Positions 19,618-29,109 of a stretch of DNA of 64,000 nucleotides are shown piece after piece; position 1 is the stretch's first letter, and every line of letters starts with the position of its first letter. The notes under the pieces were generated by a model. It was not told where the DNA came from. It did no database searches and worked only from the letters and a program-made list of their open reading frames with translations. The DNA comes from JBJTUH01 sp044346175. Its GTDB lineage: Bacteria; Cyanobacteriota; Vampirovibrionia; Vampirovibrionales; JAJTHC01. A program made the translations under genes and the position numbers. Where the stretch lies: contig JBIIZQ010000007.1 of the NCBI GenBank assembly GCA_044346175.1, positions 16,994 to 80,993 of the forward strand. The letters run 5' to 3'.

Positions 19618-20709
19618 TTAACACGCACCCTCCTGACTCAAAACGCTCGGCATGATAGGCCTCGACGCAGGAGAAGAAGAGGGACATAAAAGTGCCTCAT
19701 AACCCTCCCAAATAGGTTTCTCAAGCGTAACCCCCTGCCGTGCATCTTGTAAAATAAGAGGCGTGTACCCTGTCCAGTACTCAAAAGCCAAAGCACCCTG
19801 CATCACCAACATGCCCAAACCATGATGCACCAAAGGGACACCTGCCCGTTGTGCATGCGTCATCAAAGGTGTTTGTAGTGGGTTATAGATAAGGTCAAAC
19901 ACCGAGGGGCGCGTAGCATGTTCATCCAGCATGTGAGAGAGTGCCTCCCAAGCCTCTTCAGGAATAGGTGTTGTATCGCCTTCATAAGACATCATACCCA
20001 TGGGTGTCGTTTGAATCAGTGTACTCTGGGCATCCAAGCGCCTCAATACACTGGTCCACATCCCAGAGGTCTTAGGCCAAAGCAGTAATTCAACCCGTAT
20101 GGGTGTATCCCCTCTTTGAGCGGTGTGACACTGTGCAACTTGTAACTGTTGCTTAAGCTGCTCTGCTTTTTTAAGGTCTCGTGCAATGAGGGTAAAACGT
20201 TTCACCCCCTGCATAACAAGCGTCGTTGCCACCGCACGTGCGCTGCCTCCAACCCCTAAAAAAACAGCATGTCCTGCCCCCGTCAACAACCCCTGTTGCA
20301 TGGCAGGAGGCATGGCAAGCCATGCCCCTAAGCCGTCGGTATTATGTCCTATCCAGACACCCGCCGTGGCATCCCATTTCACAGTGTTTACAGCACCCAT
20401 AAGCTCAGCTTCTGGGGTGAGGGTGTCGAGCAAGGAAACTATCGTTTGTTTATGAGGAATGGTTACGTTAAATCCCTGCAAACGATGACTCGCTTTAAGC
20501 TCCTCAAACCAAGCCTCCAACACCTCAGGAATCACCTGTTCAGCCTCATACTGTAGGCTTTGAGGGTGTGTCGCAATAAGAGAACTGGCACGCATTTCAT
20601 GGGCAAAATGGGCATGGAGTTTAGGCGACACGCTATGGTGAATTGGGTGTCCAATCACAGCAAGCGCGCAGGTCGTCACGCCATCAGGACCAAAAGAAGA
20701 GGCTAGCAT
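19618..20709 (-). CDS. aroE: Shikimate dehydrogenase
   Basis: Reduces 3-dehydroshikimate to shikimate with NADPH in aromatic amino-acid synthesis. Motifs: 'GHPIHHSVSPKLH' substrate-binding loop, 'GFNVTIPHK' with catalytic Lys87, 'GHNTDGLG' with Asp125, 'FLGVGGSARA' nucleotide-binding loop (GVGGSA in place of GAGGAA), and 'TTPMGM'. At 363 aa it is 70-90 residues longer than typical AroE, mostly through insertions in the Rossmann half and a Ser-rich C-terminal tail. It lies 109 bp downstream of the trans-sulfuration gene and is coupled by TAAATG to the membrane-protein gene. Confidence 0.95.
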   Translation of the reverse strand: MLASSFGPDGVTTCALAVIGHPIHHSVSPKLHAHFAHEMRASSLIATHPQSLQYEAEQVIPEVLEAWFEELKASHRLQGFNVTIPHKQTIVSLLDTLTPEAELMGAVNTVKWDATAGVWIGHNTDGLGAWLAMPPAMQQGLLTGAGHAVFLGVGGSARAVATTLVMQGVKRFTLIARDLKKAEQLKQQLQVAQCHTAQRGDTPIRVELLLWPKTSGMWTSVLRRLDAQSTLIQTTPMGMMSYEGDTTPIPEEAWEALSHMLDEHATRPSVFDLIYNPLQTPLMTHAQRAGVPLVHHGLGMLVMQGALAFEYWTGYTPLILQDARQGVTLEKPIWEGYEALLCPSSSPASRPIMPSVLSQEGAC

Positions 20710-20818
20710 AGGGGAACAAAATCATCCGTAATATCAAGTATGATACAAACGACATTGGCAGTAACCTAAGAAGGTACTGTGAAAAAAACATCTTTTCAAG
20801 ATAACACGGCCTATCGCT

Positions 20819-22009
20819 TTACAAAGCTTTGCCAAGGGCTTGGCAGAGGTCTTCAGGATGTTCAAGACCTATCGACAAGCGGATTAAATCATCCGTCACG
20901 CCAATTCGTTCCCGAATTTCTGGCGTAGCCCATCGGTACATCGTTCGTGCAGGATGACAGGTTAAAGACTCCACACCTCCCAAACTCACGGCATTTGTAA
21001 AGATTTCAACCTCCTCAAGGAATCGAGTCGCCGCTTCAATCCCACCCTTTACTCGGAAAGAGACCATCCCACCAAACCCTTTGTGCATTTGTTGCTTTGC
21101 AGTCTCATGACCTGGATGGTCAGTAAAACCAGGATAAAACACCTGTGCCACGGCGGGGTGGGTTTTAAGATAATCGGCAACATACTGGGCATTGGCATTA
21201 TGCTGACGTACACGCAACTTCAAAGTCCGTACACCACGAAGGGTTAACCATGAAGCATGGGGGTCAATGGTAGCACCGTAACACTCTTGGGTTAAACGAA
21301 CCGTAGGGAAATGCGCCTCATCGTTCATCATAATCGCACCCGCCAGCACATCGGAATGTCCTGAAATGTACTTGGTCACACTATGTACAACCATATCAAT
21401 CCCGAGCGTGAGTGGTTGCTGTAGAATAGGCGTTGCAATGGTATTATCGACAATCGTGGTCATACCATGTTGCTTCGCAAAACTTGCCAAACGTTTGAGG
21501 TCATGGATTTTCAAACAAGGGTTTGTGGGTGTCTCAATATAAAGGAGCTTTGTATTCGGTTGACGTGCTTCCTCAAGTGCCTTATCGTCGTGTAAATCCA
21601 CATAGGACACCTGAATACCGAGCGGTTTGAGCATTTTTTCAAAAAGCTTAAACGTCCCCCCATAGATACTCTCTTCCGTAATGAGATGGTCGCCAGGTTT
21701 CAGTACACTCATCACGGCACAATGAATGGCACCCATACCACTGGAGAACGCAAGCCCAAAGCGAGCTTTTTCAAGCTCAGCAAGGACTTTTTCAAGTGTT
21801 TGGGTGGTAGGGTTTGCCATACGTGTATAGAAAAACCCTGCCTGATTCAAACCTGAAATCCCTTCAAGGGCAAAAGTACTCGTTTGAAACAACGGAGGCA
21901 CCACAGCCCCTGTAAGAGGACAGGGGGCTTGGTGTGCATGAATCGCAGTGGTTTCAGTGTGCCAAGCGTGAGGCACTTCTTGAGTAGGCTGTGCAACAGC
22001 AAACATCAT
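20819..22009 (-). CDS. Trans-sulfuration PLP enzyme (MetB/MetC/methionine gamma-lyase family)
   Basis: 396 aa, Cys/Met metabolism PLP-dependent family, fold type I. The Schiff-base lysine is Lys213 in 'HSVTKYISGHSD'. Other conserved parts are 'YTRMANPTTQTLE', 'FSSGMGAIH', 'YGGTFKLF', 'YIETPTNP' and 'GGVESLTCHPA'. The enzyme could be cystathionine gamma-synthase, cystathionine beta/gamma-lyase or methionine gamma-lyase. The presence of 'SLGGVESL.CHPA' does not separate these, so I leave the symbol open. The gene begins with a double ATG, 54 bp after ilvD, consistent with one amino-acid biosynthesis operon ilvD - this gene - aroE. Confidence 0.9.
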   Translation of the reverse strand: MMFAVAQPTQEVPHAWHTETTAIHAHQAPCPLTGAVVPPLFQTSTFALEGISGLNQAGFFYTRMANPTTQTLEKVLAELEKARFGLAFSSGMGAIHCAVMSVLKPGDHLITEESIYGGTFKLFEKMLKPLGIQVSYVDLHDDKALEEARQPNTKLLYIETPTNPCLKIHDLKRLASFAKQHGMTTIVDNTIATPILQQPLTLGIDMVVHSVTKYISGHSDVLAGAIMMNDEAHFPTVRLTQECYGATIDPHASWLTLRGVRTLKLRVRQHNANAQYVADYLKTHPAVAQVFYPGFTDHPGHETAKQQMHKGFGGMVSFRVKGGIEAATRFLEEVEIFTNAVSLGGVESLTCHPARTMYRWATPEIRERIGVTDDLIRLSIGLEHPEDLCQALGKAL

Positions 22010-22063
22010 GATAAAAAACTTCTAAGCAATGTAAGAGAGGGCGTACAAACACGAGACAATCCA

Positions 22064-23836
22064 CTAGACGGAGAGAGGTTTTTTGGCAAAAGCTTCAGCT
22101 TCTTTACCCGCATCGACTTGATAATCTACAATCGTTTTTGCCCCTTGAGACGCTGGCCCAACAAGCTGGATATATTTACCAAAAATTCCTTGGGTAAACT
22201 GAGGTGCTTGAGGCTGCCAGTGTTTACGACGGGCTTCAAGCGTTACCGTATCCACTTCAAGATGGATGGTACCATTTTCGGCATCAATGGTAATGATATC
22301 GCCATTTTCAACAAGCGCAATCGGACCACCCACAAATGCCTCAGGACACACATGCCCAATACACAAGCCACGTGTGGCACCACTAAAACGACCATCGGTA
22401 ATCAAAGCAATATCAGCACCAAGGTCCTGACCATACAGTGCCGCCGTGACGGCGAGCATTTCCCGCATGCCCGGCCCACCCTTAGGACCTTCATAACGAA
22501 TGACAACCACATCCCCAGCTTTAATCTGGCAAGACTGAACGGCAGCCCATGCTTCATCCTCACCATTAAAGACCTTCGCAGGGCCTCGATGTTGCTTGTG
22601 TTTCAAGCCAGCGACTTTGACAACACAGCCATTTTCAGCCAAGTTGCCATACAAGATTTTAAGACCACCCTTAGGACTAATAGGATGCGTCACGGGACGC
22701 ACCACATCCTGATTTTCAGGCACCTGCATATGGGCATAGTTTTCAGCCAAAGTTTTGCCAGTCACAGTCAAGGCATCCCCATGGAGTAAGCCACCATCGA
22801 GCATGGCTTTAATAATAACGCCTACACCGCCCACGGCATGAAGGTCTGCCATGGCATAACGCCCTCCTGGCTTGAGGTCGGCAATCAGAGGCGTGGTATC
22901 AAACCAGTCACCCATATCTTTCAAGGTCAAGGGAATACCGCATTCAGCAGCTAAAGCGGGTAAATGGAGCAGTACATTCGTTGAGCCTCCCGTAGCAGCC
23001 ACAATACGGACAGCATTTTCAAAGGCTTTTAAGGTCAAGATTTTGCGAGGCGTAATACCATGCTCAAGCAAATGCAAGACTGTATCCGCAACGACTTCAT
23101 GAATTCCTTTACGCTCTTGAGAGACGGCTGGAGGTGCCGAAGAACTTGGCAAAGCAAGCCCAATCACCTCAGCAACACAGGCCATGGTATTAGCGGTAAA
23201 CTGACCCGCACACGAGCCAGGACCTGGACAGGCACTTTTCTCAATTTGACACAAACGATGTTCATCCAACTTACCAGCGGCAAAAGCACCCACAGCCTCA
23301 TAAACATCCTGTACGGTTAAATCCTGTCCGTCCAAATGCCCCGGCATCATCGAACCACCGTATAAGAAAATAGCAGGACGATTCAAGCGCGCCATCGCCA
23401 TCATCATCCCTGGTAAGCTTTTGTCACACCCCGCTAAACCCACCCAAGCATCATAACAGTGGGCGTGCATCACCAACTCAACAGAATCGGTAATCACGTC
23501 TCGACTAATTAAAGAGGCCTTCATCCCAGGATGATTCATGGCAATACCATCACTGACTGCAATCGTGGTAAACTCACGAGGCACAGCACCTTTTTGGGTC
23601 AAGGCTGTTTTAATAGACTCTGCTTGGTCATGCAGGGTAATGTTGCAAGGCGTGACCTCATTCCATGTGGAAGCAACACCGATAAAAGGTTTCCCAAAAT
23701 CAGGGTCTTCAAGCCCCATAGCACGATGAAACGCCCGATGTGGTGCACGCTCATTACCATCCACAATTTGCCAACTGTAAGGACGAGGATAATGTTTTGA
23801 AACAGGTGCAGAGGTAGCGTCGGGAGTCATCATCAT
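22064..23836 (-). CDS. ilvD: Dihydroxy-acid dehydratase
   Basis: 590 aa, normal for the family (about 560-615). Dehydrates 2,3-dihydroxy-isovalerate and its methyl-valerate homologue in valine, isoleucine and leucine synthesis. The Fe-S cluster cysteines are Cys64 in 'VTPCNITL', Cys137 in 'LAGCDKSLPG' and Cys209 in 'CPGPGSCAGQ'. The three-Cys pattern points to the [2Fe-2S] type. Other family parts: 'SDGIAMNHPGM', 'GRFSGATRGL', 'GPKGGPGM'. The start is ATGATGATG after 'ccc', with no strong ribosome site. First gene of the minus-strand amino-acid unit. Confidence 0.97.
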   Translation of the reverse strand: MMMTPDATSAPVSKHYPRPYSWQIVDGNERAPHRAFHRAMGLEDPDFGKPFIGVASTWNEVTPCNITLHDQAESIKTALTQKGAVPREFTTIAVSDGIAMNHPGMKASLISRDVITDSVELVMHAHCYDAWVGLAGCDKSLPGMMMAMARLNRPAIFLYGGSMMPGHLDGQDLTVQDVYEAVGAFAAGKLDEHRLCQIEKSACPGPGSCAGQFTANTMACVAEVIGLALPSSSAPPAVSQERKGIHEVVADTVLHLLEHGITPRKILTLKAFENAVRIVAATGGSTNVLLHLPALAAECGIPLTLKDMGDWFDTTPLIADLKPGGRYAMADLHAVGGVGVIIKAMLDGGLLHGDALTVTGKTLAENYAHMQVPENQDVVRPVTHPISPKGGLKILYGNLAENGCVVKVAGLKHKQHRGPAKVFNGEDEAWAAVQSCQIKAGDVVVIRYEGPKGGPGMREMLAVTAALYGQDLGADIALITDGRFSGATRGLCIGHVCPEAFVGGPIALVENGDIITIDAENGTIHLEVDTVTLEARRKHWQPQAPQFTQGIFGKYIQLVGPASQGAKTIVDYQVDAGKEAEAFAKKPLSV

Positions 23837-23982
23837 GGGAATCTAGTGGCTTTCTTGAATACGATGTAATAAGGAAAGAAAGAAGACTTGGCGATAAGCC
23901 TATAGCTTCTAGTATAAACGAAAATCCAACAAAACCAAAAGCCCATAGCGGATAGCCATGAGCTTTTGGTGATATTAAAAAA

Positions 23983-24054
23983 CTCCCCAGGTAAGATTCG
24001 AACTTACAACCCTGCGGTTAACAGCCGCATGCTCTGCCATTGAGCTACTGAGGA
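23983..24054 (-). tRNA. tRNA-Asn (GTT anticodon)
   Basis: A complete cloverleaf can be folded on the minus strand. The acceptor is TCCTCAG / CTGGGGA with discriminator G, the D arm GCTC...GAGC, the anticodon stem TGCGG / CCGCA with loop CTGTTAA (anticodon GTT), and the T arm has TTCGAAT. CCA is not encoded (TTT follows). Length 72 nt. Confidence 0.95.
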
Positions 24055-24324
24055 ATATGATTTAATGCAATTTAAGGTGAGGTTTTGAAGATGATTTTAT
24101 ATTAGACAAAACAAAATCAGTTGTAAAGAGGGAGGAGATTTACTTTCCACTAAACGCAGGAGCTTGCTAAGGAGAGAGACATCATGGGTAAAGAAGAGGT
24201 CAAGCAAACAGGGACGTTGATGCAAAGTCAGGAAAGGATACAAGCCATTCAGAACCAAGCAAAGAGGCGAGAAGTAAATCTCCATGAAAACGGTTTATCA
24301 ACAAGAGCAAATTAAAGAAGGTGT
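24055..24324. other. Intergenic, nothing recognised
   Basis: Between tRNA-Asn and the rpmJ terminator. A 62-codon minus-strand frame at 24097-24285 has Leu/Phe/Ser-rich content with no family resemblance and is not called. Confidence 0.4.
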
Positions 24325-24369
24325 AAAAAAGAGAGACACTTGCACATTGAGGGGAAGTATCTCTCTTTT
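24325..24369 (-). terminator. Rho-independent terminator of rpmJ
   Basis: On the minus strand, arms 'aaaagagagatact' and 'agtgtctctctttt' (24356-24369 and 24327-24340; one mismatch) are followed by a run of T. It lies just after the rpmJ stop codon. Confidence 0.85.
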
Positions 24370-24389
24370 CCGAGAAGACGATAGAGGGG

Positions 24390-24503
24390 TTATCCTTGGC
24401 GTTGTTTATGCTTGGGATTTTCGCAAATCACAGCGACACGTCCACGGCGACGAATGACTTTGCACTTGTCGCAAATTTTCTTAACAGAAGCACGAACTTT
24501 CAT
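24390..24503 (-). CDS. rpmJ: 50S ribosomal protein L36
   Basis: 37 aa and missed by length-limited gene finders. It begins 'MKVRASVKKICDKCK' and ends 'CENPKHKQRQG'. The zinc ligands are the two Cys of 'CDKC', one Cys in 'VICEN' and the His of 'PKHKQ', the C+ (zinc-binding) form of L36. It is a small-subunit-interface component of the 50S ribosome. infA lies 237 bp upstream on the same strand, the usual partner order, but rpsM and rpsK do not follow. A terminator closes the unit instead. Confidence 0.97.
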   Translation of the reverse strand: MKVRASVKKICDKCKVIRRRGRVAVICENPKHKQRQG

Positions 24504-24740
24504 AGCACCAAATATCCTAGAGCAAGTATCGATAAATAAACTACATCATAAATGCTTTGTGCTGTACGGGGGTTAAAAGGGCTTGTTTGTATTTTTAAGA
24601 ACCCTAAGCGACGTAAAGCGTAGCTTTAAAACGGTTGCCAGCCCCCTATGCTCAAACACAGTACAGATGAGTATAGATAAAACCAAGTACAAAAGCAAGA
24701 ACACACCCGACCAAAAGCAAAGAAGTAGGGCGCCAGAAGA

Positions 24741-24959
24741 TTATTTCATTCTGAAGATAATACGACCTCGGGTAAGGTCGTAGGGAGAGAGTTCCACACG
24801 AACTTTGTCCCCTGGGAGAATACGAATAAAGTTTTTGCGGATTTTTCCAGAGATATGGGCAAGCATCTCGGCCCCATTTTCAAGTTGCACACGAAACATG
24901 GCATTCGGTAAGGCTTCCTGAATGACACCTTCCATTTCAATCACGTCTTTATTAGCCAT
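24741..24959 (-). CDS. infA: Translation initiation factor IF-1
   Basis: 72 aa, the normal length. One S1/OB-fold domain: 'MEGVIQEALPNAMFRVQLENG', 'LAHISGKIRKNFIRILPGD' and 'VRVELSPYDLTRGRI'. It binds the ribosomal A site of the 30S subunit and helps IF-2 and IF-3 select the initiator tRNA. It is transcribed with rpmJ downstream. The 524 bp upstream are non-coding and shared with the divergent yidC gene. Confidence 0.98.
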   Translation of the reverse strand: MANKDVIEMEGVIQEALPNAMFRVQLENGAEMLAHISGKIRKNFIRILPGDKVRVELSPYDLTRGRIIFRMK

Positions 24960-25483
24960 AGGGTTTAAAACAGTTCTTTTTAGTTAGGTCACAAGCAGTA
25001 AATACACGGTGGGGACACTGAGGGTATCACTTAGGTAGTGCCAAGCCCTTGTTAAGGCTAACATCTTTATGCAAGGGCTTCAAGAGGGAGCGTTCTCAAA
25101 TCCAAGGTATCACTTAATCAATTCTTATCTTCTCACGCTCGTTTGTTTGATGTTTGTTTTTATTTGATGTTTGTTTCAAGCTTTAAAAATAGCCAGAACC
25201 CAAATCACCACCCTCCTGAAAACATCTTGATGAAAATGACAAGCTTCATGGCACGATGACTAGTATTTTTTATCTGTTTTAGAGAGAATTAGAAGGCATA
25301 TTTTTACGCAACGGATTTTGAGTCATCATTTAACAAGACCATTGGCGTACCCATAGAATGATTTTGTGTGATGATTTTGTCTTTTTTAACATTGAACAAC
25401 TGTGTGGTAAAACTGTACTGTGTAGTTTGTCATTAAAGATTGCTTTGAAACGCTGTCATGCGATTTAGCGGAGATTTTAACGG
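24960..25483. other. Intergenic region between infA and yidC
   Basis: No coding frame is evident. A 9-bp inverted repeat 'aagcccttg'/'caagggctt' (25043-25051, 25072-25080) is present without a T-run. A/T-rich stretches and a promoter candidate for yidC occur at 25392-25421. Confidence 0.5.
25392..25421 (+). promoter_or_regulatory. Possible promoter of yidC
   Basis: TTGAAC at 25392-25397 and TACTGT at 25416-25421 are separated by 18 nt, about 60 bp before the GTG start. A weak match to sigma70 consensus. Confidence 0.3.
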
Positions 25484-26587
25484 GTGAACGTATTCGACCA
25501 AGCCTTACTATTTGTCATTGACGGGTTTAAGACCCTTACGGGTAGCTATGCCCTCGCCATTATCGGCATCACTGTGTTGATTCGTGTCATTCTATGGCCC
25601 TTGAATAATCAGCAGACACGCTCGATGAAGCAAATGCAAGCCTTGCAACCTAAACTCCAAGAGCTGAAAGAGAAATACCCCAACGACCCTCTTAAAATGC
25701 AGCAAGAAATGATGCAGCTTTATAAGGAATTTAAGTTTAACCCTCTGGGTGGCTGCTTGCCCATGGTGCTACAACTGCCTTTGTTACTTGCCTTGTATGG
25801 GGTGCTTTCCAGCCCTGACTTTACAGCACGGGCGGGTGATGAACAGTTTTTGTTCATTAAACATTTGTCTCATACACTGCAAACGCAGGGTGGTGACAAT
25901 GGTGATAAAAAGTTTGCCATTTCAAACGATGAAGTTTTTCGTCCTGGCAAAGAAGTCACACTGACCCTCAAAGCAGGCGGTAAGCCTGTGGTTAAAGCCG
26001 TAAAGAACCCTCAAAAGCCCCTTTTACAGCGTCCTAACCCCGTTTTACCTGGTGACACCGTCACCTTGGCACTGCGCTTAACCGATTTAGGGCTTTCTGA
26101 AGATTACGTAGACCGTATTAAGTCTGCCAGTGTCCCTGTCATTTCATCTCGTGGACACGAGCTTGAAATCCTGACTTTCACACCCACTGTAAAGTACGCC
26201 ATGATTCAAACCACGGCAAAAACTGAACAGGGTCATGCGAAGCTGAATATCGATGTCCTGATTTTGATTGCCATCTACGGGGCATTAACCCTTTTATACC
26301 AACGCCAGATGAAAGCTCAGACACCTCAGCCTACAGGGAACGACATGGCAGCAAAACAAGCACAAATGATGAGTAACCTCTTACCGCTGATGTTCCTTGT
26401 GATGATGGTACTTATTCCTATTCCCGCTGGGGTTCTTCTCTACTTAATTGTCACCATGGTGATGATGAGTCTTCAAACCTATATCCTTTCCAAAGAACCT
26501 GATGTCCCTGTGCCTCCTACGGGTGGCTCCTCTGGAAAATCAAATGACGCTTCTGGTAAAGTCATTGATATGCCTTCAGCATCATAG
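25484..26587 (+). CDS. yidC: Membrane protein insertase YidC/Oxa1
   Basis: 367 aa. Inserts proteins into the cytoplasmic membrane, alone or with SecYEG. TM1 (about 21-40) contains the conserved Arg34 in 'VLIRVILWPL'. The cytosolic 'QTRSMKQMQALQPKLQELKEKY' region forms the C1 helical hairpin. The second hydrophobic segment is 'GGCLPMVLQLPLLLALYGVL' (about 88-107). A polar loop of about 140 residues (about 110-250) follows, of the kind seen in cyanobacterial YidC. Then come 'LILIAIYGALTLLY' and a C-terminal pair around 303-340. GTG start. A terminator follows the gene. The usual rpmH-rnpA neighbours are absent. Confidence 0.95.
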   Translation: MNVFDQALLFVIDGFKTLTGSYALAIIGITVLIRVILWPLNNQQTRSMKQMQALQPKLQELKEKYPNDPLKMQQEMMQLYKEFKFNPLGGCLPMVLQLPLLLALYGVLSSPDFTARAGDEQFLFIKHLSHTLQTQGGDNGDKKFAISNDEVFRPGKEVTLTLKAGGKPVVKAVKNPQKPLLQRPNPVLPGDTVTLALRLTDLGLSEDYVDRIKSASVPVISSRGHELEILTFTPTVKYAMIQTTAKTEQGHAKLNIDVLILIAIYGALTLLYQRQMKAQTPQPTGNDMAAKQAQMMSNLLPLMFLVMMVLIPIPAGVLLYLIVTMVMMSLQTYILSKEPDVPVPPTGGSSGKSNDASGKVIDMPSAS

Positions 26588-26612
26588 CCACGGCATTGTA
26601 TGACCCTTGCGT

Positions 26613-26661
26613 ATCAGGCTAGCGTCTTGAAGTTCATTCAAGCACCTAGCCTGATGTTTTT
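26613..26661 (+). terminator. Rho-independent terminator of yidC
   Basis: The imperfect 19-bp stem 'atcaggctag...' (26613-26631) pairs with '...ctagcctgat' (26637-26655), followed by GTTTTT. Confidence 0.8.
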
Positions 26662-26736
26662 CATTCCCTGTGTGTTTAATCTTTTCTTTTTTTACGTCAC
26701 CTACCCTGTGGAATATATCTGGAATACTCGACGCTT

Positions 26737-29043
26737 ATGATGATGCTCTCTTCTCATACTCAAGCATTTTGGTCGCCTTTGGAAGTCGCTCAAGCCCATT
26801 ACGACAAACTACCCGCTCAAATTCAACGGGTACGTGACCTGTTGGGTCGTGCTTCGTTAACCACAGCTGAAAAAGCCGTGCTGTCTCACTTAGACCCCGA
26901 AAAAGGCTTTGAAGAAACCATTGTACGTGGGCAGTCTATGCTCAAATTGCGTCCTGACCGTGTCGCCATGCAGGATGCCACGGCTCAAATGGCTATTTTA
27001 CAGTTTATGCAGGCAGGACGTAGCCAAGTTGCAGTACCTTCAAGCGTCCATTGTGACCACTTGATTCGTGCGCAATCGGGTGCAGAAGAAGACATGCAAC
27101 GGGCTATTTCAGAAAACCGTGAAGTGTACGCATTTTTAAAATCAGCAGCGGCACGTTACGGCATGGGTTTTTGGGAACCTGGGAGTGGTATTATTCACCA
27201 AGTCGTTCTTGAAAAATACGCCTTCCCTGGAGGCCTTATGATTGGTACCGATAGCCATACCCCCAACGCTGGTGGGTTAGGCATGGTCGCCATTGGTGTG
27301 GGGGGTGCTGATGCCGCTGAAACCATGGCAGGTCTTATCTGGGAAGTTAGAGCACCCAAACTGATTGGGGTTCACCTCAAAGGAAAACTTCAAGGCTGGA
27401 CCGCACCCAAAGACGTGATTTTACACCTGCTTGGTATTTTAACCACTAAGGGTGGTACCAACCATATTGTAGAGTACTTTGGTGAAGGGGTTGACTCTAT
27501 CAGCTGTACAGGAAAAGGTACCATCACGAACATGGGAGCTGAGCTCGGTGCAACGACCTCTATTTTCCCCTATGATGAGCGTATGGCAAAATACTTAGCC
27601 GCCACTGAGCGTCAGACGATTGCAGAACTGGCCACCAAACACCAAGCCTACCTGCTCCCCGATGCCGATGTGTTAGCCCATCCAGAAAACTACTATGACG
27701 AAATTATTGAAATTGACCTCAATACCCTTGAGCCTCATATTGTAGGACCCCATGCACCTGACCGTGCAAGACCCCTATCCGTATTTGCCGAAGAAATCAA
27801 AAAAGAAAATTGGCCTGAAACGTTCTCTGCCACACTCATCGGTAGCTGTACTAACTCCAGTTATGAGGACATTGAACGCTGTGCTAACCTTGCACGCCAA
27901 GCCCAAAAAAGAGGATTGGGTCTTAACACCCCTCTTCTCATTACCCCTGGCTCAAACCAAGTGTATGAAACCATTGAAAAAACAGGGCAACTGGAAACCT
28001 TTAATCAGCTTGGTGTCACCGTACTCGCCAATGCGTGCGGACCTTGTATTGGTAACTGGGACAGAAGCGATATACCTCAAGGCGAAACCAACGCCATTAT
28101 TACCAGTTTTAACCGTAACTTTCCCAAGCGAAACGACGGTAACGGTGGAACGCTTGCCTTTATTGGTAGCCCTGAACTTGTAATGGCGTATGCTTTGTCG
28201 GGTAAAACGACCTTTAACCCTCATACAGATACGCTCTCTGATGGTCAAGTACTTGAAGCCCCCACGGCGGAAGAGCTACCCAGTGAAGGGTTTGTCATTT
28301 CATGGCGTGGTTTCGTTGCCCCTGATGCTTCGCTTGCAAACACCCCCATTGACATCTCACCTACCAGCGGACGACTTGAGATTCTTAAGCCCTTCTCCCC
28401 TTGCAATCTCAGCGAGTACCATGAGCTACCTATTTTGGTGAAAACCCAAGGGCAAACCACCACAGACCACATCTCTCCTGCAGGGCGAGATTGGTTACCC
28501 TTAAGAGGTCATCTTTCAGGTATTAGCCATAACATGCTACTGGGTGCCGTGGATGCCTTGTCAGGTAAGCCTGCAGCACCTATCATGATGGATGTTTGTG
28601 GTGTACAACGGGGCACCTCTGCTTGGGCATTGGAAGCCATGCGACTCAAAGCCGAAGGACTCGGTACTGTCGTCGTGGGTGATGAAAACTACGGCGAAGG
28701 CTCAAGCCGTGAACACGCTGCGATGTCACCCCGTTTACTTGGTATCAAAGTAGTCATTGCCCGAAGTTTCGCTCGTATCCATGAAACCAACTTGAAAAAA
28801 CAAGGGATTCTGCCCTTAGTGTTTTCAGACAGTAAGGATTATGAGCGTGTCCAAAAAGGGGATAGACTCACCTTTAAGGGACTTGATGCACTCTCACCTG
28901 GTAAACCCGTTGTGGTTGAAGTGTTACCCATTCAAGGAGGAGCAACTTTCACCTTGAGCTTGAATCACTCCATGACTCAAGAGCAGTTAGCTTGGTTTAA
29001 AGCGGGTTCCGCACTGAACGCAGCCAACAGCCCTGTCGCTTAG
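26737..29043 (+). CDS. Aconitate hydratase, mitochondrial-type (AcnA/Aco2-like)
   Basis: 768 aa. Isomerises citrate to isocitrate in the TCA cycle with a [4Fe-4S] cluster held by Cys371 ('GSCTNSS'), Cys434 and Cys437 ('NACGPCIG'). Other conserved parts: 'SVHCDHLI', 'GTDSHTPNAGGLG', 'GENYGEGSSREHAA'-type swivel region (here 'DENYGEGSSREHAA') and 'ARSFARIHETNLKKQG'. Length and the N-terminal pattern match the shorter mitochondrial form rather than AcnA of about 890 aa or AcnB. It starts MMM. Monocistronic, with its own terminator shared with the opposing Sel1 gene. Confidence 0.96.
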   Translation: MMMLSSHTQAFWSPLEVAQAHYDKLPAQIQRVRDLLGRASLTTAEKAVLSHLDPEKGFEETIVRGQSMLKLRPDRVAMQDATAQMAILQFMQAGRSQVAVPSSVHCDHLIRAQSGAEEDMQRAISENREVYAFLKSAAARYGMGFWEPGSGIIHQVVLEKYAFPGGLMIGTDSHTPNAGGLGMVAIGVGGADAAETMAGLIWEVRAPKLIGVHLKGKLQGWTAPKDVILHLLGILTTKGGTNHIVEYFGEGVDSISCTGKGTITNMGAELGATTSIFPYDERMAKYLAATERQTIAELATKHQAYLLPDADVLAHPENYYDEIIEIDLNTLEPHIVGPHAPDRARPLSVFAEEIKKENWPETFSATLIGSCTNSSYEDIERCANLARQAQKRGLGLNTPLLITPGSNQVYETIEKTGQLETFNQLGVTVLANACGPCIGNWDRSDIPQGETNAIITSFNRNFPKRNDGNGGTLAFIGSPELVMAYALSGKTTFNPHTDTLSDGQVLEAPTAEELPSEGFVISWRGFVAPDASLANTPIDISPTSGRLEILKPFSPCNLSEYHELPILVKTQGQTTTDHISPAGRDWLPLRGHLSGISHNMLLGAVDALSGKPAAPIMMDVCGVQRGTSAWALEAMRLKAEGLGTVVVGDENYGEGSSREHAAMSPRLLGIKVVIARSFARIHETNLKKQGILPLVFSDSKDYERVQKGDRLTFKGLDALSPGKPVVVEVLPIQGGATFTLSLNHSMTQEQLAWFKAGSALNAANSPVA

Positions 29044-29070
29044 TTCAAAACTAAAACTTCATGGTAAAAC

Positions 29071-29106
29071 AAACCACCGCACTTCTTAACTGAAGTGCGG
29101 TGGTTT
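29071..29106. terminator. Bidirectional Rho-independent terminator
   Basis: Perfect 15-bp arms 'aaaccaccgcacttc' and 'gaagtgcggtggttt' flank a 6-nt loop, with A/T runs on both sides. It serves the aconitase gene and the convergent Sel1-like gene. Confidence 0.9.
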
Positions 29107-29109
29107 AAC

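Noticed and set aside
24097..24285. 62-codon minus-strand frame between tRNA-Asn and rpmJ
   Set aside because: No ribosome site, no family resemblance and Leu/Phe-rich composition; treated as non-coding.
25043..25080. Inverted repeat 'aagcccttg'/'caagggctt' as a terminator
   Set aside because: No T-run on either strand and no gene ending next to it. Kept only as a note in the intergenic entry.
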